Assembly: GCA_020633675.1 (NCBI GenBank)
Contig: JACKDE010000003.1
Span: 1,012,359-1,076,358, forward strand
Source of the DNA: Deferribacteres bacterium
GTDB taxonomy: Bacteria; Zhuqueibacterota; Zhuqueibacteria; Zhuqueibacterales; Geothermadaptataceae
Direction of reading: 5' to 3'
DNA: 64,000 nt
Part shown: piece after piece, positions 1 through 8,544 of the stretch
How the letters are laid out: each line of letters begins with the position of its first letter
Position numbering within the stretch: position 1 is the stretch's first letter
The notes under the pieces: generated by a model
Database searches by the model: none
What the model saw: the letters and a program-made list of their open reading frames with translations, nothing else
What the model was told of the DNA's origin: nothing
Program-made: the position numbers and the translations under genes

Positions 1-1006
1 AGGTTGCCGGCCGGAACAAAGAAGTATCCATCTCCAGATCAGGCAGGCCAAGACGTAGGGAAGCCAATGCTTTTTCAACACCTTGTGTCACGTCCTTGGT
101 GTTGGCCCAGGGGAATTTCTCCACCACCAACATCAATGCCGGAGCATCGTTGACAACTGCATCACCGATCAGGAGTTGATGATCTTCGACCACATTCGCG
201 ACGTCACCCAGGCTTTTTGTATAGGCATTCTCTATACTCACTTTTGCCAAATCATCCGCAGTAGTGATCGGCAGGAGATGGCGGATACCGAGTCTTTGGT
301 TGGGCGTATCGATCCAGCCACCCGTGCCGGGAGTGGATGCTTCTAAAAAGCTCAAAGGAGAAACCCAAAGCGCGTTGCCAGTCGTTCTGATCACCTGCAT
401 CAGCGAAACATTCTCGTCTCTCAGGCGCTCGGGATCGATCTGAACCTGCAACTGTCGTTTTCGTTGGCCAAAAATCGACACATTGGCGACACCGTGTACA
501 CCCATGAGGCGGGGTTTCACGGTCCAACGTGCCAGCACCGACATATCGATGAGAGACAACTGATCTGAGGTCAAACCGATTTCCATGCATCGGCTGGCGG
601 AAGACAGCGGATTCATCATGGCAGGAGGTGTCGATACGTTTGGCAAGGCATGAATGCCGATCAACCGTTCCTGCACCATTTGCCGGGCACGCATGATGTC
701 GGTGCCCTTTTCAAATGTCATGACGATCGATGACATGCCCGGAATCGACTTGGAGCGAATCGTTTCCACCCACGATACGCCATTGAGCAAATCCGCTTCA
801 AGAGGCGTGGTAATCAGCGCCTCCATCTCCGCTGCAGACAATCCAAGTGCTTCGGTCTGCACTTCGACGTATGGCTTCGAGAACTCAGGCAGCGCATCGA
901 TCGGTTGCTTGCCGAGTTGTGTGAAACCAAAAACGATGAGCAATGCAGCCGCTACAGCTACAACGAGCCGGCCCCTCAGGCTCGACCCAATGATCCAACG
1001 CATCAT
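1..1006 (-). CDS. RND efflux permease, HME (CusA/CzcA) type, N-terminal part, runs off the window
   Basis: Read on the minus strand from tandem ATG codons at 1006, 6 bases after a strong AGGAGGT site; no stop before the window edge, so 335 codons of a protein usually about 1,000-1,050 residues. Starts MMRWIIGSSLRGRL, then the first membrane helix (VVAVAAALLIVFGFTQL) and porter-domain signatures of heavy-metal efflux RND pumps: PIDALPEFSKPYVEVQTEA, GLSAAEMEALITTPLE, ETIRSKSIPGMSSI, SVLARWTVKPRLMGVHGVANV and STPGTGGWIDTPNQRLGIRH. Family role: inner-membrane proton-driven pump of a tripartite Cu/Ag or Zn/Co/Cd exporter. The metal cannot be assigned because the metal-binding part lies outside. 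It is the last gene of a minus-strand run below 6 kb, but its own ribosome site and a 342-base upstream gap suggest its own transcription. Confidence 0.93.
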   Translation of the reverse strand, partial: MMRWIIGSSLRGRLVVAVAAALLIVFGFTQLGKQPIDALPEFSKPYVEVQTEALGLSAAEMEALITTPLEADLLNGVSWVETIRSKSIPGMSSIVMTFEKGTDIMRARQMVQERLIGIHALPNVSTPPAMMNPLSSASRCMEIGLTSDQLSLIDMSVLARWTVKPRLMGVHGVANVSIFGQRKRQLQVQIDPERLRDENVSLMQVIRTTGNALWVSPLSFLEASTPGTGGWIDTPNQRLGIRHLLPITTADDLAKVSIENAYTKSLGDVANVVEDHQLLIGDAVVNDAPALMLVVEKFPWANTKDVTQGVEKALASLRLGLPDLEMDTSLFRPAT

Positions 1007-1348
1007 AACAAGACCTCCTTCTGGTTGTTAGTTTGATGATACAATCCGTTGCGTTGATGAATTAGAAATTGAGAGCAGGACAATGGATGAACTGTCCTAT
1101 TCTCAAGCCCTAAAACCGCAGGCGTATCCGTGCTGTGCTGTGGCTTTGTCAGTTGCCCGGAAATGTAACTGCCTAAGCTTCCGTTTTAATTTTGCCCGTT
1201 ATAATGCAGAGGGCATGACTGGCGCCATGCCCAACCACATTTTGTTTTTTAGATGTGCTTCTAAAACTGCCTCAGATTTCTTTGGCGTTGCGCGGTCATT
1301 TTGCAAAGATTCATCTTGCCGCATTTCCTGAGACTGTTCAAGATGCTG
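1007..1348. other. intergenic region upstream of the RND pump
   Basis: No credible gene. It must hold the promoter of the RND permease (minus strand) and the 3' end of the neighbouring secreted-protein unit. Two hairpins are visible: GGACA/TGTCC around 1078-1102 and GGGCATG (1211-1217) / CATGCCC (1226-1232), the latter followed on the plus strand by a T-rich run at 1240-1250. No CueR-like operator was recognised. Confidence 0.4.
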
Positions 1349-2269
1349 TCAATGCTTTTCGTGAGAAGCAGCCATGGGTTCCGCCGGCTGCGTGTGCGCA
1401 TAAACAGTCGTGCTGTTCTTGTAGGCATTCTTTTCAAGCTGTAATGCACCTTTCCGCACTTCTGCCATCGCTTTGGCATCAAGGTGTTCAACTTTTACCA
1501 GATCGAGTGTCTCTCTGGTTTTTTCGCCTTCACCCAGCCAACCGACGCTGATATTGCCCACGCCTTTCGCATAATATTTCAATTGAAAAGCGTCCGGTTC
1601 TTCTTTCGCCCATTCCTTAATGACCAAAACATCGTCGTAGCTGCCGGCAGGAACCGCCACACTTTGCCCCATCTGGTGCGCCATGCCACGGTCTGTCCAA
1701 CCGACTGCAGGCCCCCAGCCCTGGGAATAGCTCGGTGCATCCATTTTGGGCGCAGCCTTCATCATGATTCCCGCGACCGCATCTTCATAGCCATGCAACC
1801 ACGCCGGCGCTTCGACAAGCTTGCTGTCCTCGTAAACTTCCGGATATTGGCCGAGATGCCAAACATTGCCATCGTTATCCTGCGCGAAAAAAACCAATTC
1901 CGTCTCCTCGAGGCTGCCATCGCTGTAGTCTTGATCCCAACAAACAACCGATCTCACGCCACCGATCACCTTGGTCAGGTCGGTGACAACAAATACCACG
2001 CGATGCGGAATGGCTTCGCCTTCCTCGTCGATGGTGGTGCCTTCCCACGTCAGCCGGGTGCCCGGCTTCAAAGGGAACCATTGGTTGTCTATGTTGGTCG
2101 AATGCGAAAAAAGATCGGGATTGAAATCTTCCCACTCTTTCTGTTGGGTCTCTTGGTGCTGCGCGAAGATGGGGTTGAGAGAGAGTGTGAAAAAAATAAA
2201 GAGTGCAAGCACCGGGATCGCAACCGCCAGTGCCTGCTTTTTCGAGCCTTTATGAGCTGATTTCATCAT
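1349..2269 (-). CDS. secreted protein of unknown function, paralogue 1
   Basis: 306 residues from tandem ATG codons at 2269 with an AGAGGA site 10 bases upstream. Has an N-terminal signal segment (about residues 10-36, ending FAQ), then a soluble domain rich in Trp, Asp and Gly. Recognisable stretches are NIDNQWFPLKPGTRLTWEG, VFFAQDNDGNVWHLGQYPE and SYSQGWGPAVGWTDRG; the C-terminus is His/Glu rich. The next gene (2405-3307) is a full-length paralogue with the same blocks in the same order. I recall uncharacterised homologues in several phyla but no assigned reaction. Position between an RND metal pump and a DUF5916 barrel suggests an envelope role only. Function unknown. Confidence 0.85.
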   Translation of the reverse strand: MMKSAHKGSKKQALAVAIPVLALFIFFTLSLNPIFAQHQETQQKEWEDFNPDLFSHSTNIDNQWFPLKPGTRLTWEGTTIDEEGEAIPHRVVFVVTDLTKVIGGVRSVVCWDQDYSDGSLEETELVFFAQDNDGNVWHLGQYPEVYEDSKLVEAPAWLHGYEDAVAGIMMKAAPKMDAPSYSQGWGPAVGWTDRGMAHQMGQSVAVPAGSYDDVLVIKEWAKEEPDAFQLKYYAKGVGNISVGWLGEGEKTRETLDLVKVEHLDAKAMAEVRKGALQLEKNAYKNSTTVYAHTQPAEPMAASHEKH

Positions 2270-2404
2270 CGTATCAAAATCCTCTTTGCTTGGAGTTACA
2301 TGGCGTCGCTTTGATCATCACAATCGCAGCGTGTTGTGCGTAGCGCCTGGTGCGCAAATCCGAAACAAAAAGGGACATGCTGAAATCAGCACGTTTGTGT
2401 CGTG

Positions 2405-3307
2405 TTAGTTTGTGCCTGTTTCTTGTTTGAGTGGTGGCGTTTTACCGTACACATCTTTGCTGATTTCGTAGCCCAGTTTTTCCAGTTTCATGGCCTGCTT
2501 CCGCATTTTTGCCAGGCCATCCGCACCAAGCTGCATGACGTCAACCAGCCGCAGGACTTCCTGCGTTTTTTCGCCTTCACCTCGCCAGCCAACCTTAATG
2601 TTGCCAACGCCATGGGCGAAATATTTCAACTGTTGCGCGTCCGGTTCTGCTTCGCTGCCTTCGGCAACGACCAGAACGTCTTCGTAGCATTTCATCGGGA
2701 CACAGGTCGTGATACCCATTTGATCTACCTGGCCGCGATCAGTAAATCCCACCGATGGCGCCCAGCCTTGCGAATAGCTGCGTGCACCGACTTTCGGTTC
2801 CGCCCGCATCGAAATGCCAGCAACCGAGCCCTTGATGCCGGAGATCCAGCACGGCGCATCGGCGACTTCGCCATCCTCGTACTCCACCGGAATCTCACCC
2901 ATGCGCCAGACATTGCCATCGTTGTCCTGCGCGAAAAAGGCCAGTTCGGCTTCGACAAGCTCGCCTGAGCTGTAATCCAAATCCCACGAAACACGGCAGC
3001 GAATGCCTTCGATGACTTTCGTCAAATCGGTGACATTGATCACCACGCGATGAGGCACAGCCTCTCCCTGGTCATCAATCGTCGTTCCGGCATAGACGTA
3101 GCGCATTCCCGGCTTCAGCGGCATCCAGTTGTTGTCGATCTGGGTAGGATTGTCGAAATTATCCGCATCAAAATTCTCGTGTTTTTTATCCTGTGCCCGG
3201 GTGTCCTTGCTGGAGAGGGCAAACCAGGTAAATGTCAGAATGATCGCCCATAAAGGGGTCAGGATGGCCATTCTTCTTTGGCTAAATCCCATGTGTTTCG
3301 CCTTCAT
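2405..3307 (-). CDS. secreted protein of unknown function, paralogue 2
   Basis: 300 residues, ATG at 3307 preceded by AAGGAGAT with 7 bases spacing. Signal segment about residues 8-39 (WAIILTFTWFALSSKDTRAQ), then the same domain as the protein at 1349-2269: NIDNNWMPLKPGMRYVYAG, FFAQDNDGNVWRMGEIP, SYSQGWAPSVGFTDRGQ and KYFAHGVGNIKVGWRGEGE are shared blocks. This copy has three Cys (about positions 103, 154 and 203) not matched as a set in the other copy. The C-terminal tail also differs: KTPPLKQETGTN here, a His-containing tail there. The tandem arrangement indicates a local gene duplication. Probably co-transcribed with the DUF5916 gene 72 bases upstream. Function unknown. Confidence 0.85.
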   Translation of the reverse strand: MKAKHMGFSQRRMAILTPLWAIILTFTWFALSSKDTRAQDKKHENFDADNFDNPTQIDNNWMPLKPGMRYVYAGTTIDDQGEAVPHRVVINVTDLTKVIEGIRCRVSWDLDYSSGELVEAELAFFAQDNDGNVWRMGEIPVEYEDGEVADAPCWISGIKGSVAGISMRAEPKVGARSYSQGWAPSVGFTDRGQVDQMGITTCVPMKCYEDVLVVAEGSEAEPDAQQLKYFAHGVGNIKVGWRGEGEKTQEVLRLVDVMQLGADGLAKMRKQAMKLEKLGYEISKDVYGKTPPLKQETGTN

Positions 3308-3379
3308 TGCATCGATCTCCTTTGCTAAAAGTGTGTTATTTCGAAATGCTTCCTATTGCTGCATTGCAGGCCATATCGC

Positions 3380-5701
3380 CTAAAAACGCAGCGCATATTG
3401 GATTTTGAGCGGGAATTCATTCGAGACGAATTCCCAGCGCTTCTCGTCAGACAGCCGCACCATGTTGTGATTATAAACGATGAAAATGTCACCGAGCGGA
3501 TGGAAAGTCCAACGCAGCCGGGTATTGGTGCCCAGTTCCTTGCTTTCGGTGTCGTATTGCGTCAGGCTGCTGATCTGCAGGTCTGGCGAAAAATTCAGCA
3601 GCACGCGTGCGCCATATAGCTTCTCGGTAAAACTTTTCGAGACCAACTCTTCGGCATCTTCCTCATCGACATCTTCCGGCAAAGCCATCGCCTTACCGGA
3701 ATTGCGTTCTGCGAGCAATTCCACATTCAAAAAGGAAGATGGCTTCAAAGCCAGGCTCGCCTCGATGGTGCTGAGGTCGCCGTTGTAGTAATCGCCAAAT
3801 TCCCAGGTAATGTTGCCGCTAACCCGCCGCTTGCCAGCCAGGTTTGCGCCGACCACAAAGCGCGACCAGGTATAGGAGCCGTCATACTCACCGGATGGAA
3901 TATCGACGCCGGAGGCAATTTCGAACGATTCCGGCGGATTGTCGCCCTGCAACAACAAGCCGGCATTGAAACTGTCACCGCTTTCAAGCAGGAAATTGAC
4001 CGGCAGGATACTCACTTCATAGCTTTCCCACTCTGAATTATCCAGTGTGTTGTAAACCCTCGCGCCCAACTCAAAAATCAACTGCCGCACCGATTCCCAG
4101 GCAGGCCGAGGCCGGTATTCACCGCTGAAGTCCCAGATGTGCACGTCGTTGCGCGGAACAAAGGCCAGCGACGGTTCGAAGCCATCGCCGATGCGGATCG
4201 AAGTCACGTTCAAATCGATCAGTTCATTGGGATAGTCGATCCGAAATCCGTAAGCGCCTTTGTCGCCTTCCAGATCATCACGGTCATTTCGCATGCCCCA
4301 AACACCGACCAGGAAGTTTTTCTCGTTCATGAAATTAGAAGTTCGGTAGGTAAAATCGACACCGGCTGACCAGCTATTGGAGCGTCCCAACTGGTCGCCA
4401 AATGTGGTGAGCAAGCCAATCGATGATTCTTCCAGGATGTTCTGCTTGATGCGGAGCACACCCATGGTCGCATCCGGCACGTTGATTTTGATGTCTTCAT
4501 CCACATCGCCGATATCGAGGCTATCCACTGTGCGGGTGTTCACGAGCATCGCACCGATATTGGTATTGCCCACCCGGCCATTGATTTTGCCGCCAAAGTC
4601 GATGGGAATCTCGGCAAGATTATCTTCCCCCTTGCCCGCCAGGCCGATACGGCGGCTGAAGAACGGGATCATGTTGTCTTCGTCGAGCGCCACCCCGAAT
4701 TCGAAGATATCAGCTCCCTGCAAAAAGAAACTGCGTTTTTCCGGGAAGAAGCGTGGAAAACGAGTCAGGTTGGTCTGCCGAACATCGACTTCTGTTTCAG
4801 CAAAATCGGTGTTGACTGTAAATGCGGAATGCAGGTTCGAGCCGATATTCTTGGTCACGTCCAGGCTGAGGGCGCCATCGAATTCAGTATCTTCATCCGG
4901 CCCCGGCGTGCGACCGCTACCGACTGTGGAGGCGCGAATGCTCAATCCCAGGCCATAGTCGAATTCCGGCAATTCGGTGAGCAAGCCGGCGCGGCTGGTT
5001 TGATAGATTTCATAGTCGAGGCTGGCGCCGGACCAGCGGCTGGTTTCCTGCAAGCGCTGCACGCGGCGCTGCACATTGAAGCCCCACTCGGTCAGGCCTT
5101 TTTTAAAGCTTAGGCTCTTAATGGGAATGCGAATCTCAGCGTACCAGCCTTTGTCATCGCTCGATGTCTTGGCTTCCCACACGGCATCCCATTCGCTGTT
5201 GACGTCCTCGCCGTGTTCAATGACCAGGCCGTCGGAACGCGCGCCGCTTGGATTGACCGCAAAAACGTAGCCGGAGCGCCCATCCAGGAAGGAATCGAAC
5301 ACCAGCACGACATGATCTTCCTGAAAATTTTCTTCAAAAGCGCTATCACGAGCCTTTGAGAAAGAAACGATTTTGTCAGGCTCGTCATCCAGGCAACGAA
5401 TCACCACCACAATATTCTTTTTGTCGGCAAAAACTTGCACAATGGTCGGACTTTGTGGTTCACCTCCCTCTTCCGGCTCGATGGTGATCAGGTCCTCGAT
5501 GGCGTAGGAATCGGTTCCTTCGGCAAGCGGCCCTACAAGACCATCAAGTCGGAAATCAGCAGGCAGTACGCCTACTTTCAGAACAGGCCGTTCACCTGCT
5601 GGTTCTTCTTCATCCTCCTCGTCTTGCGCCCAACTCAGGCCAGTTAGAAGAAAAATGAGGCTTAACGACAAGCACCACAAAAGCCATTTTCTGAATCGCA
5701 T
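3380..5701 (-). CDS. DUF5916 outer-membrane barrel with N-terminal carbohydrate-binding-like domain
   Basis: 773 residues from ATG at 5701, with GAGG 7 bases upstream; a GTG two codons earlier (5707) is less well placed. Signal peptide ends LSWAQ near residue 25, followed by an acidic stretch (DEEDEEEP). Residues about 40-230 resemble the CBM9-like domain that precedes DUF5916 (FRLDGLVG, VVLVFDSFLDGRSGYVFAVNPSGARSDG, WDAVWEAKTSSDDKGWYAEIRIP). The rest is the DUF5916 barrel (FPEKRSFFLQGADIFEFG, FFSRRIGL), with alternating strands to a C-terminal Phe (IQYALRF), as in outer-membrane proteins. Members are common in FCB bacteria; none has a proven substrate to my knowledge. Likely first gene of the run 5701-1349. 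Confidence 0.9.
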   Translation of the reverse strand: MRFRKWLLWCLSLSLIFLLTGLSWAQDEEDEEEPAGERPVLKVGVLPADFRLDGLVGPLAEGTDSYAIEDLITIEPEEGGEPQSPTIVQVFADKKNIVVVIRCLDDEPDKIVSFSKARDSAFEENFQEDHVVLVFDSFLDGRSGYVFAVNPSGARSDGLVIEHGEDVNSEWDAVWEAKTSSDDKGWYAEIRIPIKSLSFKKGLTEWGFNVQRRVQRLQETSRWSGASLDYEIYQTSRAGLLTELPEFDYGLGLSIRASTVGSGRTPGPDEDTEFDGALSLDVTKNIGSNLHSAFTVNTDFAETEVDVRQTNLTRFPRFFPEKRSFFLQGADIFEFGVALDEDNMIPFFSRRIGLAGKGEDNLAEIPIDFGGKINGRVGNTNIGAMLVNTRTVDSLDIGDVDEDIKINVPDATMGVLRIKQNILEESSIGLLTTFGDQLGRSNSWSAGVDFTYRTSNFMNEKNFLVGVWGMRNDRDDLEGDKGAYGFRIDYPNELIDLNVTSIRIGDGFEPSLAFVPRNDVHIWDFSGEYRPRPAWESVRQLIFELGARVYNTLDNSEWESYEVSILPVNFLLESGDSFNAGLLLQGDNPPESFEIASGVDIPSGEYDGSYTWSRFVVGANLAGKRRVSGNITWEFGDYYNGDLSTIEASLALKPSSFLNVELLAERNSGKAMALPEDVDEEDAEELVSKSFTEKLYGARVLLNFSPDLQISSLTQYDTESKELGTNTRLRWTFHPLGDIFIVYNHNMVRLSDEKRWEFVSNEFPLKIQYALRF

Positions 5702-5800
5702 AATCACACCTCGGGTTTAGAAATTACGATTTAACGAACTTACTCATCTCAGAAGTCAGCACTGTCTGGGGCGGGTAAGTTGGTCAAGCCAATTTCCAAT

Positions 5801-6079
5801 TCATTGCTGCAGGTTGGAGTGATCCTTATCGGTTAAAAAATACAGAGCGTCGTCGCCTTCGCCTCGCTTGTTCAAAAGTCCCTTTTTCAACAATCGCCGC
5901 AAAACTCTCACTAACGAATTCACCTCAACACGGACACTTTGGCGCATGATCCACCATTCCGCAATGCCTTCCAGCGTATCCGATGCTTCCGGATGCTCTG
6001 CGAGATAGTTCATGACGGCTTTCGTCAGACGTTCTTCCTGGCTACTCGGTTCATCTCTGATTTCTTTAGGTTTTTTCAT
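5801..6079 (-). CDS. small winged-helix-like protein
   Basis: 92 residues from the ATG at 6079 (MKKPKEIRDEP); the frame stays open upstream to a TTG at 6139, giving 112 residues. No convincing ribosome site precedes either start. The core (LTKAVMNYLAEHPEASDTLEGIAEWWIMRQ, then VNSLVRVLRRLLKKGLLNKRGEGDDALYFL) reads as three helices and a beta-wing, as in winged-helix DNA-binding domains. The ending DALYFLTDKD would be the wing. Similar small proteins exist in other bacteria as hypotheticals. DNA binding is an inference from the predicted fold; target and partner are unknown. Confidence 0.6.
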   Translation of the reverse strand: MKKPKEIRDEPSSQEERLTKAVMNYLAEHPEASDTLEGIAEWWIMRQSVRVEVNSLVRVLRRLLKKGLLNKRGEGDDALYFLTDKDHSNLQQ

Positions 6080-6300
6080 CACTTGCGCATTTTTGTGCTG
6101 GTGGGGGGATTCAGCTGTGGCACAAGAAAGCAACCGCAACTTTTTCTGTATTTAGGCAAATCTCTTGCCAACATTCAACAAAGCACCCTTTATATCTATT
6201 TTTAATAAACTTAAGGTCAACTTAAAAAGCGCGAAATCCGCAAGGTGGGTGCATTTCCCCCCTGTTCTCCCAAACGCACAGACAAACTTCAAGAAACTGT

Positions 6301-6320
6301 TTTTATTAAACTTAATAAAA
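6301..6320. repeat. AT-rich perfect palindrome
   Basis: TTTTATTAA (6301-6309), two spacer bases, TTAATAAAA (6312-6320). One base separates it from the GC hairpin that follows. Confidence 0.7.
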
Positions 6321-6321
6321 G

Positions 6322-6361
6322 CGGGGGAAAAATCCCCCACCTGCGGGGTGTTTTTCCCCCG
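6322..6361. repeat. GC-rich hairpin
   Basis: CGGGGGAAAAA (6322-6332) pairs perfectly with TTTTTCCCCCG (6351-6361). Inside, CCCC (6335-6338) pairs with GGGG (6345-6348) around a 6-base loop. With A runs on one side and T runs on the other it could act as a terminator in either direction. The minus-strand gene starting at 6079 points away from it and the plus-strand gene starts downstream, so an attenuator or repeat is equally possible. Confidence 0.6.
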
Positions 6362-6374
6362 TCAAACTGCTGCG

Positions 6375-6519
6375 AAAATGCATTTGCAGAAGATTCTCCG
6401 CAAGGAGAGAGATGCATTTTATCGACAGGTAAAAGTTACATGGCCGCATGCCCATCTTGTCAGCGCAGTAGTGCCTTGCCAAGCTCAGATTTGCAGGTAG
6501 TCGCAAGTGCTGGCACTAC
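6375..6519 (+). ncRNA. candidate structured 5' leader (two stem-loops)
   Basis: First stem-loop: AAAATGCAT (6375-6383) with ATGCATTTT (6412-6420); inside it TCTCC (6395-6399), a GCAA tetraloop of the GNRA class, and GGAGA (6404-6408). Second stem-loop: GTAGTGCC (6468-6475) with GGCACTAC (6512-6519), with an inner CTTGC/GCAAG pairing that shares one base and needs a bulge. It ends 65 bases before the ATG at 6585. I do not recognise a known riboswitch class in it. Confidence 0.35.
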
Positions 6520-6584
6520 AATTGCAAAACAGCATTCTTTCAAATCGAGTGCACTCTTTTCACCAACAAAGTGAGAGGTTTAAA

Positions 6585-7331
6585 ATGAAGTTTTTTCAGA
6601 AACATCTCGTTGTCTCCAGCGCGATGCTACTTTTGCTACAAATCGGTTGCAGCAAAAATCCATCATCCCCCATGCCGACCGCGGGGCTGGTCAAAATCAG
6701 TATCAGGAGCATAAATGGCAACCCTGCTTCGCCCCTGCCCAAAGCAGCCGCTGCGGTCAACTCGGTCACGATCACCAGTGCGCGTATCGTAATCGACGAA
6801 ATCGAATTCACCAGCAGCATCGATGACTCGGCAGATTTTGAACTGGAAGATCCTTTTGTACAGGACTTGATGATTGACACCACTTCGCAGGTGATCAGCA
6901 CAGTGCAGATCCCATTCGGCACCTACAAAGAAATGGAAATCTCAATCGATCAACTCTCCCCAAATGATGGCAATGCGTATGCGCAGAATCCCGATCTGCA
7001 AAATTTGAGCATTCGTATCGAAGGCTATCTGGACGGTGACACCACCAACACCTTTGTTTTTACCAGCGCTCTCTCAGCAGAACAGGAGCAGGAATTCAAC
7101 CCGCCGCTCGTCATCGATGAAAACAGTCCGTCGACTAACGTGGTACTGGCGATGGATACCAGCATGTGGTTTGTCGACAGGAACAATCTGCCGCTTGACC
7201 CGACTGCTGCGGCCAATCAAACAGCCATCGAGCGCAATATCAAGGCTTCGATCAGAATGTATGAAGACGAAGATGACGATGGCGAAGAAGATGATGATGA
7301 CGATAACGATGAGGACGATGATGATGAATAG
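6585..7331 (+). CDS. lipoprotein with DUF4382-like domain and polyacidic tail
   Basis: 248 residues from ATG at 6585, following GAGAGG with 7 bases spacing; the frame is open further upstream but only this start gives a signal peptide. MKFFQKHLVVSSAMLLLLQIGC ends in a lipobox Cys. Residues about 30-215 form a beta-rich domain (VNSVTITSARIVIDEIEF, FGTYKEMEISIDQLSP, SIRIEGYLDG) of the DUF4382 kind, seen in cell-surface lipoproteins. The last 23 residues are almost only Asp and Glu (EDEDDDGEEDDDDD and on), which could bind Ca2+ or other cations; this is inference. A hairpin-rich leader precedes the gene and a shared terminator follows. Confidence 0.8.
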   Translation: MKFFQKHLVVSSAMLLLLQIGCSKNPSSPMPTAGLVKISIRSINGNPASPLPKAAAAVNSVTITSARIVIDEIEFTSSIDDSADFELEDPFVQDLMIDTTSQVISTVQIPFGTYKEMEISIDQLSPNDGNAYAQNPDLQNLSIRIEGYLDGDTTNTFVFTSALSAEQEQEFNPPLVIDENSPSTNVVLAMDTSMWFVDRNNLPLDPTAAANQTAIERNIKASIRMYEDEDDDGEEDDDDDNDEDDDDE

Positions 7332-7425
7332 CGGCGGACAGGATGATCGCTAATTAACGTGAGTTCGATCTAAAAAATCTTTGATTCGTTTTGTACAAAA
7401 GCCAATCCGATGCTCGTGAGAAGAA

Positions 7426-7465
7426 GCCCGGAAAAATTGGCTGAGCTCTCAGCGATTTTCCGGGC
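7426..7465. terminator. bidirectional terminator between convergent genes
   Basis: GCCCGGAAAA (7426-7435) pairs perfectly with TTTTCCGGGC (7456-7465). A second stem CTGAG (7441-7445) / CTCAG (7448-7452) lies inside. It serves the plus-strand gene ending at 7331 and overlaps the last codons and stop of the minus-strand gene ending at 7449. Confidence 0.7.
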
Positions 7466-8351
7466 GTACTATTTCGAAATAGGCTGTATCGGCTACTGCT
7501 GAGCCGAAGACACCGATACCGTCTCCGCTAATGTGAAATGACGGCTCATGGTAATTGCCGTCCAATCCCTGCAGCAGCTCATGTGTGGTCTGGAAATCGC
7601 GGAAATTGCGATCCGCACCGTAGATGATCACCCGGTACCTGCCATAAAAAAACAAATACAAGGAAGCGATTTCAGTGGTCGAAACACCCGGCGTCAGGGG
7701 CCGGTCCTGAATCCAGTAGTAATTGTATTTGTACTCTTCAAAATCCCCCTGGACATCCTCGGCGGTATTTTCATTGAATGGATTTTCATAAATGTAGTTC
7801 GCGGTGTCCGCATCGAGCGCAACGATCGACACCAGGTAATAGCCTGTGCCCGGCGCGCGCTCGAATGCGATGCTGAAATTGATGAGTTCGCCTTGCTCAT
7901 CCCGCTCCCGATAGCCCATACTACCCAACCTGGACTGCTGTTCAAGAATCTGAAAGCCGGCATTTGGCACGGTCGTTGTGGAATTGGCCTGCAGCGCCTG
8001 ACCGTCAACGCTTGCGCTTGCCTGCAAGGTGTAGCTCTTGCTGAATTCAACATTAAGCTGCGGGGCTTCATATTGCTGTGTTTGTGGATTGTAGGCCAGC
8101 TGGAAGCGCGAGCCAACCTCATCCGTGATCACGATATCCGCGTCGGTGATGGTAATCGCATCGGGATTGACTGCTGAGGTAACCGGAAAATTTCTGCTGA
8201 CATTGATCTGCGGTACCTGTCCCGGTATCAGCACGCCCTGGATGGCTATTTTGGGCTGAAACGCATCTTCCGGTATGGAAAGCGTTCCTTTTCCGCAAGC
8301 AGCAAGCATCAGCACAACCGCGACTAAAAAAGCAGGGACTTTTTTCATCAT
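7449..8351 (-). CDS. DUF4249-family lipoprotein
   Basis: 300 residues from tandem ATG at 8351 with GGAGAT just upstream; a longer open frame to 8414 has no signal peptide at its start. Signal MMKKVPAFLVAVVLMLAAC is a clear lipobox. The mature part begins with the DUF4249 pattern (KIAIQGVLIPGQVPQINVSRNFP, ITDADIVITDEVGSRFQL), followed by beta strands and a Tyr-rich segment (EEYKYNYYWIQDRPL). Such lipoproteins are regularly encoded next to TonB-dependent receptors in FCB bacteria and are thought to be surface partners. Here the receptor gene lies directly upstream (8545-10896) on the same strand. Ligand unknown. A palindromic repeat element sits in the gap between the two. Confidence 0.85.
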   Translation of the reverse strand: MMKKVPAFLVAVVLMLAACGKGTLSIPEDAFQPKIAIQGVLIPGQVPQINVSRNFPVTSAVNPDAITITDADIVITDEVGSRFQLAYNPQTQQYEAPQLNVEFSKSYTLQASASVDGQALQANSTTTVPNAGFQILEQQSRLGSMGYRERDEQGELINFSIAFERAPGTGYYLVSIVALDADTANYIYENPFNENTAEDVQGDFEEYKYNYYWIQDRPLTPGVSTTEIASLYLFFYGRYRVIIYGADRNFRDFQTTHELLQGLDGNYHEPSFHISGDGIGVFGSAVADTAYFEIVRPENR

Positions 8352-8403
8352 TTTATCTCCGTAGATAGAAGAGGCGTGTCGGACTTTAATTTGACAGAAT
8401 AGA

Positions 8404-8520
8404 GGCTGGTCCAAAACATGAAAGCTGTCATCCCCGCGAAAGCGGGAATCTATTTAAACCAGCAAGTTATGGATTCCCATTTACATGGGAATGACGAAAA
8501 ATGAATGTCTTGAGAGCACC
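8404..8520. repeat. REP-like double-hairpin element, copy A (degenerate)
   Basis: Two hairpins in tandem: TCCCCGCGAAAGCGGGA (8431-8447) and ATTCCCATTTACATGGGAAT (8473-8492). The left flank GGTCCAAAACATG resembles the left end of copy B at 30852-30972. The right end is decayed. It lies between the TonB receptor and DUF4249 genes. Confidence 0.6.
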
Positions 8521-8544
8521 CCGCTCCAATCTCATCCGCTTCCA

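Larger units (their letters stand above)
6080..6584. other. hairpin-rich intergenic region, possible structured leader
   Basis: No credible gene in 505 bases. In order on the plus strand: an AT palindrome at 6301-6320, a GC hairpin at 6322-6361, a two-level hairpin with a GCAA tetraloop at 6375-6420 and an 8-bp stem at 6468-6519. All lie upstream of the lipoprotein start at 6585. They are listed separately and discussed in the findings. Confidence 0.55.

Noticed and set aside
6375..6519. Cyclic-di-GMP (GEMM) or other known riboswitch upstream of the lipoprotein
   Set aside because: The conserved GEMM core sequences are absent; only generic stems and a GNRA loop are seen.
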